This document shows, piece after piece, positions 45,783 through 58,720 of a DNA stretch of 64,000 nucleotides (positions within the stretch are counted from its first letter, which is position 1; each line of letters starts with the position of its first letter). The translations under genes were made by a program, and so were the position numbers. This DNA comes from Lumbricus terrestris. Taxonomy: Eukaryota > Annelida > Clitellata > Crassiclitellata > Lumbricidae. The stretch is taken from the NCBI GenBank assembly GCA_949752735.1, contig OX457036.1:8272192-8336191 (forward strand), in the 5' to 3' direction. A model generated the notes under the pieces. The model was not told the DNA's origin, did not search any database, and was given only the letters and a program-made list of their open reading frames with translations.

Positions 45783-47118
45783 CAGTGATGGGGAAAATAC
45801 TTTTTAAAAGTATTTTGAGTATAAGTAAAAATACTTGGTCACAGAAGTATTTAAAATACAAGTAAAAATACTTTTTTACAAAAGTATTTAAAATACAAGT
45901 ATAAAATACTTGACTTCGAAAAGTATTTAAAATACTAAGTACAAAATACTCACTGCCAAACTATATAACAATTAAGAAAGTCATATTACATTGCGACAAA
46001 AAATACATAGAATTTTGAACACAAACATTTTCTTCAGCATTCTTTGTGTTCATGTCTAATGTGTCTCATGGAATCAATTAGCCCATGCCATCATCACTGT
46101 CATCTTAAACACTTGAAGGGCCACCGAGCAGTATGGTGACTTCTCACTTCTGGCCCATATCCTGCTTTCCAGTGATGTAGTCGAGTCCACCTGAGCTTAG
46201 TCCAAGTCATGCCCGAGTCCATCTAAACTGAGTCCGAGTTGAGTCTGGGTCTAAAGATGTCCGAGTCTAAGACTATAGAGATGGGGGTCCAAGTTCGAGT
46301 CAGAATCCATTAACATCAAGATGAACAGAAACACTAAATTTAATGGCATATAAAAATATCGATAGCCCACTACCTATGCAGAAAGAATGGTCAATGTAAT
46401 TGATCCAAATTGAACTTTAAAAACATTAATGGAGATCAATGTAATGAAACTCTGCACCCCGTTCCAAGGTCAGAGAAGTTCCAATTGCCACCAGCCAATA
46501 GACACGTCTAATGCCACCCTTATTTGCCCTATTCATAAACATCTAGATAGTTAAATCTAGCCTTTGTCCTATTCTATCAGCGTAGACAAGTCCATTGTGG
46601 TGCCAAACATCAAACTGATTTCGAACATAATAATTATAGCATAATATTATAGCCTAATAATATTATGCGTGTCATTGATGCCTCATAGGCATTATGTGTA
46701 GACTCGGTGTACTCTTCCCATACACCATACATCAAATACACCTGTAATTAACATTCCTCACCCTGTGGTCAGCGGTGCCCAGTCATCCGTAACAATGACT
46801 AATCAATGTCAGCCTGTTTCACTGTAGTGCGTGACTTAAACCTCGTGTACAAGGATTCCTTTGTTTGTGTAATGAAGCAGCCTAGTGCATGAGAATGCAA
46901 TATTGCATGGCTAATTGCAGCTGGTGAGATTTAAAAGTATTTTGAAAAAGTATTTTGACATAATCATATTTTTAAGTACAAAATACTATCAAAAAAGTAT
47001 TTTAAGTAAAAGTATAAATACTTGATCACAAAAGTATTTAAAATACAAGTACAAAATACTTACATTGTATTTAAAATACTATTTTAAATACTAGTATTTT
47101 AAATACTTCCCATCACTG
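45783..47118. mobile_element. Nested hAT-like element, 1,336 bp, perfect 8-bp TSD
   Basis: Starts CAGTGATGGGGAAAATACTT and ends AAATACTTCCCATCACTG. TATATAAT flanks both sides (45775-45782 and 47119-47126). Both ends carry many AAGTATTTAAAATAC words. The interior holds a piece of a further element (46170-46310). No transposase is recognised. Confidence 0.9.
46170..46310. mobile_element. Fragment with CAGTGATGTAGTCGAGTCC end
   Basis: CAGTGATGTAGTCGAGTCCA followed by repeated CCGAGTC words resembles the end of another hAT-like family. The opposite terminus is not found. Confidence 0.45.
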
Positions 47119-47585
47119 TATATAATGCAAAAACACGTTATGCTGTGAGAATTCGCGACATACCAATTCTACGCGACACACCAACGGCAATGAGACACCA
47201 GCTTTTCGCACAACACCGCCGGTCTATTCGCGACACACTAGTGTGTCGCGACACACCGGCTGAGAACCTCTGCTTTAGTTACTGTAAACCAGCTGCTATG
47301 GCGGCAGTTTGGTTTTAAAGATATCTTAGATATTAATCAGCCCTTATAACCAATGTTTTCAGTAGCACACCTGCTGTTGCGATTATTTCACTTATTTTGT
47401 CATGTGTCATTTTTGCTAGGCTACTTGTATAAATATGTAGGCCTAATTGACAATAACAAAACCAATGCTTCCTAATAAAATGTCATAGCAACACCAAGTA
47501 CTCGCCATATGCCGTATATCGCGATATTAACAGTCACACACTAAGTTGTTGCTGCTGTTTATCTGTGTCATAAAATAGACAATTA

Positions 47586-47640
47586 TTGTCACCCTCCTCC
47601 TCTATCAAGGCTTGGGACTGGCACTGTGAGAGTGTAAACA
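47586..47640 (+). repeat. Dispersed repeat family D
   Basis: GTCACCCTCCTCCTCTATC and GGCTTGGGACTGGCACTG. A second, more diverged copy is at 48008-48055. Confidence 0.6.
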
Positions 47641-48493
47641 GTGGCGGACCTAAGTGGAACTGCAATGACAGAAGCACTGACAGACCTCTGTCGATATCTT
47701 ACGCACCATGCTCCCCCTTTAAAATTTCGATCACCCATCTCAGGAGAGTGCACAGCACACACCCTGATTGGTACAAGCCATAAACGACATCATTGACTGC
47801 AATTCCGAATGTCCTCAATGCATGGGTGAAGAGATGCCCAGAAAAGAGCATGAGTCAGCAGACTCCTTTTAACTGCCCTGAGCTTCTCCGACAGCGTCAT
47901 ACCAACCCGATACAGCCGACGACTGCGCCCGGTCACGCCGAGAACCATTGATTCCCTGCTATTTAAGAGATCAGGGTATAGGCCTACGGCATTAAAATGA
48001 AGGCGATTAATGTCACCCTCCTCCTTTATCCTGGCTCTTGTCTGGCACTATCAGGATATCAGGTTATAGCCATCTCGTGTGTCCAAACCGCATTGGGTGT
48101 CCAAAATGAAGACGAAAATGAATGGTGATCCCTTTAGTACTCTGGAACTGATAAGGATGAAGTGTTGGCGATTTAATATTCTTAACCTCGGCGTATGAGA
48201 GATGGCGGCTTGAATACGAACGTGGACTGCAGATTGGAATCAATCAATTAGTAACAATTAGGCGTTTTCTTCAATTGTCCACCGTTTCTGCTTTCTCTGA
48301 CCTTGAAATAGTTGAAAAGCCGTCTGACTAACTGCCTGCCTGCCTGACTCACCGGATCTTGACCCTGTGCCTATCAACCTTGTTTTGAGTGGGCGCCTGT
48401 GAATAAGCTGGTTCCTTCGACCTCGCTTTGTGGGCGCTGTAGAAATTTCGAGTTTAGTATTACGATCAGGTCTACGTCTACAGTTCTTGGGTC

Positions 48494-48640
48494 CATAGGT
48501 GCAATCACGTCCTAAAAGTTTGGGGGAGACCATAATGAATCACGTCCTAAAAGTTGGGGGGCCATAATAATAAAGTTAGGGGACCACTCAAAAGTTGGGG
48601 GGACGCGTCCCGTGGGTCCCATAGGGTGGTTGCGCCTGTG
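48494..48640. mobile_element. 147-bp MITE, perfect 8-bp TSD
   Basis: Ends CATAGGTGCAATCACGTCC and GGTGGTTGCGCCTGTG match the 30190-33375 family. CTTGGGTC flanks both sides (48486-48493 and 48641-48648). AAAAGTTGGGGG words repeat inside. It is the smallest complete element in the window. Confidence 0.9.
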
Positions 48641-49092
48641 CTTGGGTCCATTACTCTACTGCACAAGCATCACTTTGCACAAAGTCCCCATGCATAACCT
48701 GTTATCTTCTTTACTTGGACAGGTCTCAACTCATGCTTTGAAGGTCAGTGTCTCTGCACTATGTAGCCTATAATATACATGTAGTAGGCCTATCAGGTGA
48801 AGAAATACTTTATTGGCGACCCTGCATGCTTGTGAAGAAACGTTTTTCGTTTGTTTCTTTTGTTTCTGCAAAGAAGTGGTTCTCATTGTACTTAACCGAA
48901 AAATAGGCGGAGAGCAACTCTTCAATATCCTATGAATCAATGACCATCAGCATAACAACCAAGATAAATTGCGACACACGATAAAAAAGTTTAAAAAAAA
49001 GCTCTACATGATCGGGTCCATTGACTGGCACTTAAGGACGACCCGGCTCACACTTGCGAAACATCTACATGTACATGTATGTTTGTTTGTAT

Positions 49093-49302
49093 GCGCACTT
49101 GTTATAGCGCCCCTTCAAGCTCTCTACTCAGAGGCACTCCGGACTGCAGAGCGGACACTGCATCGGAGTTTCACGCCGAAGCGCTGAACAATTGCGAGTG
49201 AAGAACTTGCCCAAGGTCCTTACGCGGCGACTTGAGGTGAGTTCGAACCTCGAACCTTCCGGCTTCAAGGCAACGACGCCACCACTACACCATGGCGACC
49301 CA
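49093..49302 (-). mobile_element. SINE family A, full-length minus copy
   Basis: Complete from the reversed tail (GCGCACTTGTTATAGCGCC) to the reversed tRNA-like head (CCACTACACCATGGCGACC), with the B box as GAGTTCGAACCTCG at ~49230. Confidence 0.88.
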
Positions 49303-49544
49303 CTCGAATGTAGGTGTCGGTTGAAGACCAGTTGGCACACGTTTCCATTGCGGTGGTTCAAGGTCAAAGTCAGATGATCTGACTCAAAACAGGCTTCACA
49401 ATAATACTCGAATTATGTTACATAACGCGTCGAAGGAAATAATGGATTCGAGATCATGATATTATCATTTAGTTGCAAGTCACGATCCTGTCACAAACTA
49501 ACCTCGTTACAAGGCATTATATTTACATATGAATATGCACCTTC

Positions 49545-49963
49545 AAGAGAGTGAGAGAGAGACAGACAGACAGAGACAGAGACAGAGACAGACACAGACA
49601 CAGAGACAGAGAAACAGACAAAGAGAAAAGGCGAGAGACAGACAGACAGAGGGAAAGAAAGAGAGAAGACAGGCAGAGACGGGGAAAGACAGAGACATAA
49701 AGAGATAGAGACACACACAAACAGAGAGATTATAGAGACACACGCAGACACATAAAGACAGATGGAAAGACACATAGAGTAGAGACATAAGCAGTAGCAG
49801 AGCTATAAATTATGGAGAGAGACAGTTACAGTGTGACAGAGCAAGGGAGACAGATAGACATAGAGAGAGACAAACAGACAGAGAGAGGAAGGAGGGAGAG
49901 AGGGAATAGGGAGAAAGGGAAAGAGAGTCAGATAGATAGACAGAGACAGAGATGGAGAGACAT

Positions 49964-49998
<35 letters not shown>

Positions 49999-50180
49999 GA
50001 GAGGAGAGATGGAGAGATGGGATAGGAAGGAAGGGAGAGACAGACAGACAGGCAGATAGAGGAGAGAGGGAATAGGGAGGAAGGGGACGAGAGACAGACA
50101 GATAGAGACAGGGACAGAGACAGACAGAGACATAGGGAGAGAGAAAGGCAGACAAACAGACAGACAGATAGACATAGAGA
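49545..50180. repeat. Long GA/GACA-rich tract
   Basis: About 630 bp of AGAGACAGACAG-type sequence with short non-repeat gaps (~49785-49835). Minus-strand frames rich in LSVCLS are artefacts. Confidence 0.95.
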
Positions 50181-50509
50181 CCTGTTTATCGACAAGCATC
50201 TTTGTAAAGGCTACACCGAACAGAACTAGAAAGAGTTGCATGGAGAGAGAAAAATGGACGAAACCGGATGTAAAGCCTGAATTACGTCTCGTTCTCGGTC
50301 TGCAGATTACACATCGGTTCATTCAACCGTCACAATCCGCTTTCACTGCAATAATTTATCTGGCGCTACTACAGGATAGCGACGCGTTGGCCATACATAC
50401 AGAGCCATCGAACGCGCGTTCATTCGGATGCAAATGCACATCTACAATGCTCTCTCTTTTAATGCACGTTCATGGTTTCAGTTGGCGTTTTGATTAGTGT
50501 TGCAAGTTT

Positions 50510-50580
50510 GTGCAGCTGTGACCTGGAAACGTGACTGCCTTCAATCACAGTTACAGCGACTGAGGTTCGAATCCCAGTGA
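50510..50580 (+). other. tRNA-like SINE fragment, weak
   Basis: Contains GAGGTTCGAATCCCAG, a good pol III B box. No cloverleaf and no clear A box, so it is more likely a SINE piece than a tRNA gene. Confidence 0.3.
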
Positions 50581-51470
50581 AATCTGATAAAACTACTTAA
50601 AATGTGTGGCAATAATTATTAGAGTTTCTTTAGTTGATGCTGTTGCCTTCTGTTCTGTAGCTGAATGATGATGCTTTTAACATCTGACGAGGATAATATT
50701 GGACTGTAAGAATATCCTGTTGATTTCAGGATATAGCAATTAGTAGCTATAATATTATGATTGATTTTCTGATCACATGCTTTGTACTCTGATTGCATAT
50801 AATTTGATCTCCTGTAGTTAATCATGGTGAGAATTGTGTGGGGGGGAGTGCTGAGGATTCAGTCCCCTATTCCTTTTTTGGAACCAGCAGTTAGCCTAGT
50901 AATAATCACCAGCATGAGCGCCCGCACATAGGTGCGAGAGGATGCGTTTCCTTTCTGGAAGTTTGACTCCTAGAATTCTTTAGCCACTAATTCTTATATA
51001 TTAATTAATTTCTTAGCACTAAAACACTACATGACAAAAGTAATACACAAAGTGAAACTGATAAACTTACATTTAGAAACGTCGATGAAAAAACTCATAT
51101 GTTCGCAATGTCTTGGTTTGCATTTTTCAGGCTCTTGCTAAAAAAATTCAAACGTGACCATTCTACTTTGCTCACTTGCAAAAATTCTGCTAGCACCCTT
51201 AATTGACTCTCGGAAGTCTCTCCAGCAATCGATGAAATAGCTTCTCCGATGAATTTGCTGACCAGCAATTAAACCGTCAAATATACTGACCATACACTGA
51301 CCTTTCCCGTGGTTGACCGGAGGTGCCGAATATTCAACTCCACGTGCATGGATTGAAGTCCTACCTCCCTCTCTCCTACGATTCTCACTTAGCGTTAATA
51401 CAATTCTACCAATTCTTTCCAACGAAAATACGAAGCAAAGTCGATTCAGCTCTAATCCAACTCTACCCAT
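50581..51470. other. Spacer upstream of satellite, nothing recognised
   Basis: No supported gene or transposon end. Confidence 0.5.
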
Positions 51471-54400
51471 TTCAACTCAACCCATTTCAACTCAACCCAT
51501 TTCAACTCAACCCATTTCAACTCAACCCATTTCGACTCAACCCATTTCAACTCAACCCATTTCAACTCAACCCATTTCAACTCAACCCATTTCAACTCAA
51601 CCCATTTCAACTCAACCCATTTCAACTCAACCCATTTCAACTCAACCCATTTCAACTCAACCCATTTCAACTCAACCCATTTCAACTCAACCCATTTCAA
51701 CTCAACCCATTTCAACTCAACCCATTTCAACTCAACCCATTTCAACTCAACCCATTTCAACTCAACCCATTTCAACTCAACCCATTTCAACTCAACCCAT
51801 TTCAACTCAACCCATTTCGACTCAACCCATTTCAACTCAACCCATTTCAACTCAACCCATTTCAACTCAACCCATTTCAACTCAACCCATTTCAACTCAA
51901 CCCATTTCAACTCAACCCATTTCAACTCAACCCATTTCAACTCAACCCATTTCAACTCAACCCATTTCAACTCAACCCATTTCAACTCAACCCATTTCAA
52001 CTCAACCCATTTCAACTCAACCCATTTCAACTCAACCCATTTCAACTCAAACCATTTCAACTCAACCCATTTCGACTCAACCCATTTCAACTCAACCCAT
52101 TTCAACTCAACCCATTTCAACTCAACCCATTTCAACTCAACCCATTTCAACTCAAACCATTTCGACTCAACCCATTTCGACTCAACCCATTTCAACTCAA
52201 CCCATTTCAACTCAACCCATTTCAACTCAACCCATTTCAACTCAACCCATTTCAACTCAACCCATTTCAACTCAACCCATTTCAACTCAACCCATTTCAA
52301 CTCAACCCATTTCAACTCAACCCATTTCAACTCAACCCATTTCAACTCAACCCATTTCAACTCAACCCATTTCAACTCAACCCATTTCAACTCAACCCAT
52401 TTCAACTCAACCCATTTCAACTCAACCCCTTTCAACTCAACCCATTTCAACTCAACCCATTTCAACTCAACCCATTTCAACTCAACCCATTTCAACTCAA
52501 CCCATTTCAACTCAACCCGTTTCAACTCAACCCATTTCAACTCAACCCATTTCAACTCAACCCATTTCAACTCAACCCATTTCAACTCAACCCCTTTCAA
52601 CTCAACCCCTTTCAACTCAACCCATTTCAACTCAACCCCTTTCAACTCAACCCATTTCAACTCAACCCATTTCGACTCAACCCATTTCAACTCAACCCAA
52701 TTCAACTCAACCCATTTCAACTCAACCCATTTCAACTCAACCCATTTCAACTCAACCCGTTTCAACTCAACCCATTTCAACTCAACCCCTTTCAACTCAA
52801 CCCATTTCAACTCAACCCATTTCAACTCAACCCATTTCAACTCAACCCATTTCAACTCAACCCATTTCAACTCAACCCGTTTCAACTCAACCCATTTCAA
52901 CTCAACCCATTTCAACTCAACCCATTTCAACTCAACCCATTTCAACTCAACCCCTTTCAACTCAACCCCTTTCAACTCAACCCATTTCAACTCAACCCCT
53001 TTCAACTCAACCCATTTCAACTCAACCCATTTCGACTCAACCCATTTCAACTCAACCCATTTCAACTCAACCCATTTCAACTCAACCCATTTCAACTCAA
53101 CCCCTTTCAACTCAACCCATTTCAACTCAACCCATTTCAACTCAACCCATTTCAACTCAACCCATTTCAACTCAACCCATTTAAACTCAACCCATTTCAA
53201 CTCAACCATTTCAACTCAACCCATTTCAACTCAACCCGTTTCAACTCAACCCATTTCAACTCAACCCCTTTCAACTCAACCCATTTCAACTCAACCCATT
53301 TCAACTCAACCCGCTTCAACTCAACCCATTTCAACTCAACCCGTTTCAACTCAACCCATTTCAACTCAACCCCTTTCAACTCAACCCATTTCAACTCAAC
53401 CCATTTCAACTCAACCCGCTTCAACTCAACCCATTTCAACTCAACCCATTTCAACTCAACCCGCTTCAACTCAACCCATTTCAACTCAACCCGTTTCAAC
53501 TCAACCCATTTCAACTCAACCCCTTTCAACTCAACCCATTTCAACTCAACCCATTTCAACTCAACCCGCTTCAACTCAACCCATTTCAACTCAACCCGCT
53601 TCAACTCAACCCATTTCAACTCAACCCCTTTCAACTCAACCCATTTCAACTCAACCCCTTTCAACTCAACCCATTTCAACTCAACCCGTTTCAACTCAAC
53701 CCATTTCGACTCAACCCATTTCAACTCAACCCATTTCAACTCAACCCATTTCAACTCAACCCATTTCAACTCAACCCATTTAAACTCAACCCATTTCAAC
53801 TCAACCATTTCAACTCAACCCATTTCAACTCAACCCATTTCGACTCAACCCATTTCAACTCAACCCATTTCAACTCAACCCGCTTCAACTCAACCCATTT
53901 CAACTCAACCCCTTTCAACTCAACCCATTGCAACTCAACCCGTTTCAACTCAACCCATTTCAACTCAACCCATTTCAACTCAACCCATTTCAACTCAACC
54001 CATTTCAACTCAAACCATTTCAACTCAACCCATTTCGACTCAACCCATTTCAACTCAACCCATTTCAACTCAACCCGCTTCAACTCAACCCATTTCAACT
54101 CAACCCGTTTCAACTCAACCCATTTCAACTCAACCCCTTTCAACTCAACCCATTTCAACTCAACCCATTTCAACTCAACCCGCTTCAACTCAACCCATTT
54201 CAACTCAACCCGTTTCAACTCAACCCATTTCAACTCAACCCCTTTCAACTCAACCCATTTCAACTCAACCCATTTCAACTCAACCCGTTTCAACTCAACC
54301 CATTTCGACTCAACCCATTTCAACTCAACCCATTTCAACTCAACCCATTTCGACTCAACCCATTTCAACTCAACCCATTTCAACTCAACCCATTTCAACT

Positions 54401-55785
54401 CAACCCATTTCAACTCAACCCATTTAAACTCAACCCATTTCAACTCAACCATTTCAACTCAACCCATTTCAACTCAACCCATTTCGACTCAACCCATTTC
54501 AACTCAACCCATTTCAACTCAACCCGCTTCAACTCAACCCATTTCAACTCAACCCCTTTCAACTCAACCCATTTCAACTCAACCCGTTTCAACTCAACCC
54601 ATTTCAACTCAACCCATTTCAACTCAACCCATTTCAACTCAACCCATTTCAACTCAAACCATTTCAACTCAACCCATTTCGACTCAACCCATTTCAACTC
54701 AACCCATTTCAACTCAACCCATTTCAACTCAACCCATTTCAACTCAACCCGTTTCAACTCAGCCCATTTCAACTCAACCCATTTCAACTCAACCCATTTC
54801 AACTCAACCCGTTTCAACTCAACCCATTTCAACTCAACCCATTTCAACTCAACCCATTTCAACTCAACCCGTTTCAACTCAACCCATTTCAACTCAACCC
54901 CTTTCAACTCAACCCATTTCAACTCAACCCATTTCAACTCAACCCGCTTCAACTCAACCCATTTCAACTCAACCTGTTTCAACTCAACCCATTTCAACTC
55001 AACCCCTTTCAACTCAACCCATTTCAACTCAACCCATTTCAACTCAACCCGCTTCAACTCAACCCATTTCAACTCAACCCATTTAAACTCAACCCATTTC
55101 AACTCAACCCCTTTCAACTCAACCCATTTCAACTCAACCCATTTCAACTCAACCCGTTTCAACTCAACCCATTTCGACTCAACCCATTTCAACTCAACCC
55201 ATTTCAACTCAACCCATTTCGACTCAACCCATTTCAACTCAACCCATTTCAACTCAACCCATTTCAACTCAACCCATTTCAACTCAACCCATTTAAACTC
55301 AACCCATTTCAACTCAACCATTTCAACTCAACCCATTTCAACTCAACCCATTTCGACTCAACCCATTTCAACTCAACCCATTTCAACTCAACCCGCTTCA
55401 ACTCAACCCATTTCAACTCAACCCCTTTCAACTCAACCCATTTCAACTCAACCCGTTTCAACTCAACCCATTTCAACTCAACCCATTTCAACTCAACCCA
55501 TTTCAACTCAACCCATTTCAACTCAAACCATTTCAACTCAACCCATTTCGACTCAACCCATTTCAACTCAACCCATTTCAACTCAACCCATTTCAACTCA
55601 ACCCATTTCAACTCAACCCGTTTCAACTCAACCCATTTCAACTCAACCCATTTCAACTCAACCCATTTCAACTCAACCCATTTCAACTCAACCCATTTCA
55701 ACTCAACCCATTTCAACTCAACCCATTTCAACTCAACCCATTTCAACTCAACCCATTTCAACTCAACCCATTTCAACTCAACCCA
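51471..55785. repeat. 4.3-kb satellite of 15-bp unit AACTCAACCCATTTC
   Basis: About 288 head-to-tail units. The 15-bp period is a multiple of three, so frames stay open for over 1,000 codons (STQPI, QLNPF, NSTHF; VELKW on minus). None has a plausible start context or non-repeat domain, so I do not call a gene. The first ~1 kb is nearly pure; further on, CCGTTT, CCGCTT, CCCTTT and TCGAC variants increase and fall into higher-order blocks (a 360-bp repeat, and blocks bounded by a TTTAAACTC plus one-base-deletion marker). Confidence 0.98.
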
Positions 55786-57290
55786 TCCTATAACACAGTC
55801 CAGTCCATAATCCAGGCTAATTCAATTCAAAGAATGCAATCAAACACAGTCCGAACAAACAAAATCTACTTGAATTTAAGCCGATCTAGTCGAATCTAAA
55901 CTTGTCTACTCGAATCTAATCTATTTTATCCAGTACAATCTAATTTTAATTTGCATTTGAATTTTAGAATTTGAAATTGGATTTGATTTTGAATTGTAGA
56001 TATCAGACCATATGCGAAAACTCAGACGGAGGTTTGGGTTATTGTTTGAGAACCAAGTTGGATAGAAAACAATTGGAACAGATTTTGGTCACGAACCGCA
56101 TCTCTACAAGGTTTGGCGAGAGTTGCTTCTTTCTGTCGCTAGAATTGTCTTCTATCCAACTTCAGAAGTACAATTGATTAGATTGCAGTGCATTATATTG
56201 GATTAAGCACCCTTAGGCGTGTGTAGACTTCGACGAAAAAGCGGAGGATGAATTGTTGCTTCTCTTTTTTCCTTTAGCGTAGTAATTCCTGTTAAACTAA
56301 TACCACTAAAAGTCGCCAGTTGGCACGCATAATAAATCGACCCTGAAGGGCGGATCCACCGAGAAATACAAGACTAAAACCTAATGCGCATTGCGCATTA
56401 GTGAACTGAAAAATTGTGAACTGAAAAATTGCCGTATACGCGCAACGCCCCCGGAAAAACAAGTTTACCGTATGACTGTGTATAATTATATGTATTAATT
56501 CAATACGTATGTATATTTTGATATTCTACTAAATTTTATCCAAGGGCCACATCAAAAGTCTTATAAATAATGTGTATATGTGTGCCTACGATTCATGTAG
56601 ATATAATATTTCTATGTAAAGGCATAATATGTTGAGCTATGATATTCATATTTGAATGCTTATACACATGTAAGTAAGTAAGCCAGTACATTTTCTTTAT
56701 TACTCCACTTGCAAACGCACAATGGGACGTGAAACCTCGTTAAAATAGGTCAACATCGAAGTCATAATTATATAATAGGTATTATAGAAGCAAATTAAGA
56801 TAATAAATTAAATGTGTATATTGAATACGCATTTTGTTTGTAAATGTATCAAGTGAACAGCCTAGAAGTTAATGTATAAGCTTACTCACATGAAAATATG
56901 TGAATGTAATCTGCACAATAACTTCATGTGTACATGTATGTCTTTGTAGGATGATATGCTGCCATATCCTGGGGCGCGTGGCTACATAAGAGTTCTCAAA
57001 AGGATATCCACAATATCTAATTATATTCCCTGCGGGTCTAATCGGTCTAATTGGAGCCTAAGTTCGGGAAACGTGAAATGGAGAGATTCCTCGACCATTC
57101 TCGTTAAGGAGAGACAGCTGCTGGAAAGCGGAAGAGATTTCTGGAGGGAGAAGCAGCAGCTGTTCAAATTAATCGCATTCGTCATTGATTTTTAAACGAA
57201 TGGACATTTGCCAGAAATCACATTGTGTACAATTATCATGTATGTTGCATGCAGCATAATTATGATTAAGTGCATTTGTACTTATACGCT
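55786..57290. other. Spacer with small palindrome
   Basis: TAATGCGCATTGCGCATTA (56391-56409) is a perfect palindrome about one central base, followed by a tandem pair of GTGAACTGAAAAATT. Otherwise AT-rich with no supported gene. Confidence 0.55.
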
Positions 57291-57296
57291 CTTGCC

Positions 57297-57300
57297 TCTC

Positions 57301-57338
<38 letters not shown>

Positions 57339-57530
57339 GCTCTCTCTGTCTCCCTGTCTTTGTCTCTATCTATGACTCTTTCCATGCCTCTGTCTCTCTT
57401 TCACTATATCTCTTTATATATCTCTGTATTATCTCTGTATCTGTATCTCTATCTCTATCTGTCTATGTCTCTGACTGTCTCTGTCTCTGCTTCTATATCT
57501 GCTCTGTCTCTTTACACATATATACGCCAG
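57297..57530. repeat. (TCTG)n and TC-rich tract
   Basis: About ten TCTG units, then irregular CTCTGTATCT words. Confidence 0.93.
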
Positions 57531-57619
57531 CTTAAGGTTAAATTTTAAGTAGGCCTAAGTAAATATATTCCTTATCTGTCCATGCACTTTGGTGAATTCC
57601 TTGAAATTAATCATCACAA

Positions 57620-57840
57620 AGTATTCTTGTTAAAACCGTTTCTCTCCTTAAGTTGCCGAATGGAATAGGAGAGTGTCCTTTTAGAAGGGAGGAGCGAGTT
57701 CAGAACATGGCCCGGGTCCTCCAAAGCAGCAGTGAAGAGGTTCCTATCTTCCTTTTTTTTACACAGATGCCTAAATATTGGGTTATCCTCTTGAATATAG
57801 CGAATTCGAACAAGACGGTCCATCACGGAATGTAGTCTAT
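57620..57840 (-). pseudogene. LINE RT-tail-like fragment
   Basis: The minus strand encodes DRLVRIRYIQ, then ALEDPGHVLNSLLPSKRTL and SYSIRQLKERNGF. The HVLxxLLPxKR...YxxR pattern resembles the extension after RT domains of some LINEs (compare YNFRERAHNFILP at ~15790). Short, no catalytic motifs. Confidence 0.5.
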
Positions 57841-58320
57841 TGCTATCGGACGAGTATGGAATACTAGAGCGCCCTAATAGGAGGGAGATTTGCATTTTCC
57901 ATTTGTCCTGACTGCACACAATATATACATATATACATATATCTATATATGTATTGTATATAGTCTATATATGGTGAGATATTGTGTATTTCTTTTCCCG
58001 CCGTCGTAGATACGTTGAATGCAATAAATCAACCTTTATATAGCGCGTTTAGTTGATATGCAGGAGGAAGATGCAGTTTCGCAATAACACAATGTCAGAA
58101 ATGACATTGTCATAAATCAGATCAAACCGCGACTTTTTATTATCTGCATATGATAAGAACCAGTCCCAATATCTTTATGTCAAAATGCGTGTAACTTCAT
58201 GTGCCAAGGGCTTCTTTCTAGTTATTTGTTCCTACAACTCTGCAGCCCCTCCTCAAGACCTAATTCTTCTCTCAGGCTACTAAATGGTCACTGTTGGTAG
58301 CAGCGCTATTTCCAAATTAC

Positions 58321-58429
<109 letters not shown>

Positions 58430-58444
58430 CATGCATGTTTGTAT

Positions 58445-58657
58445 GTGCACTTTCTATAGCGCCCCTTCCAAATTTTTACTCAGAAGCGCTCCCGACTATA
58501 CAGCGCGGACACTGAATCGGAGTTTCACGCCGAAACGCTGAGCACTTTGCTAGTGAAGGACTTGCCCAAGGTCCCTACACGGCGGCTTGAGGTGGATTCG
58601 AACCTGCAACCCTCCGATTGCAAGGCAACGAACATACCCACTACACCAACGTGCCCC
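58445..58657 (-). mobile_element. SINE family A, full-length minus copy
   Basis: From the reversed tail (GTGCACTTTCTATAGCGCC) to the reversed head (CCACTACACCAACGTGCCCC). The B box reads GGATTCGAACC at ~58593 (reverse of GGTTCGAATCC), and the A box reversed is at ~58635-58650. Confidence 0.9.
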
Positions 58658-58720
58658 AAGTTCCAACTACCCCACAAATGTTTTCCTGTGCCCCATGTAT
58701 TCCTGTACGTATGTATGCGT

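Larger units (their letters stand above)
44691..47272. mobile_element. hAT-like element, 2,582 bp, containing a second hAT-like element
   Basis: The left end CAGAGGTTCCCAACC and right end GGCTGAGAACCTCTG are inverted with two mismatches; CAGNGGTTCYCAACC is a familiar hAT-type terminus. Flanks CTTTAATA and CTTTAGTT agree at 6 of 8. CGCGACACACC words lie subterminally at both ends, including a perfect 22-bp palindrome at 47229-47250. Removing the nested element leaves about 1.24 kb. No transposase seen. Confidence 0.8.

Noticed and set aside
50510..50580. tRNA gene
   Set aside because: A B box is present but the sequence does not fold as a cloverleaf and lacks a convincing A box.
51323..54427. 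1,034-codon open frame of repeated QLNPF/NSTHF/STQPI
   Set aside because: It is the 15-bp satellite read in frame; it switches repeat peptides whenever a one-base deletion occurs, which shows there is no selection on frame.
56345..56370. AAGGGCGGATCCACC as a CAGGGGCGG-family terminus
   Set aside because: Resembles the family end, but no partner terminus or duplication is visible.
58445..58657. tRNA gene at the right end of SINE A
   Set aside because: The head is degenerate, fused to a repeated body and present in many copies, as expected of a SINE.
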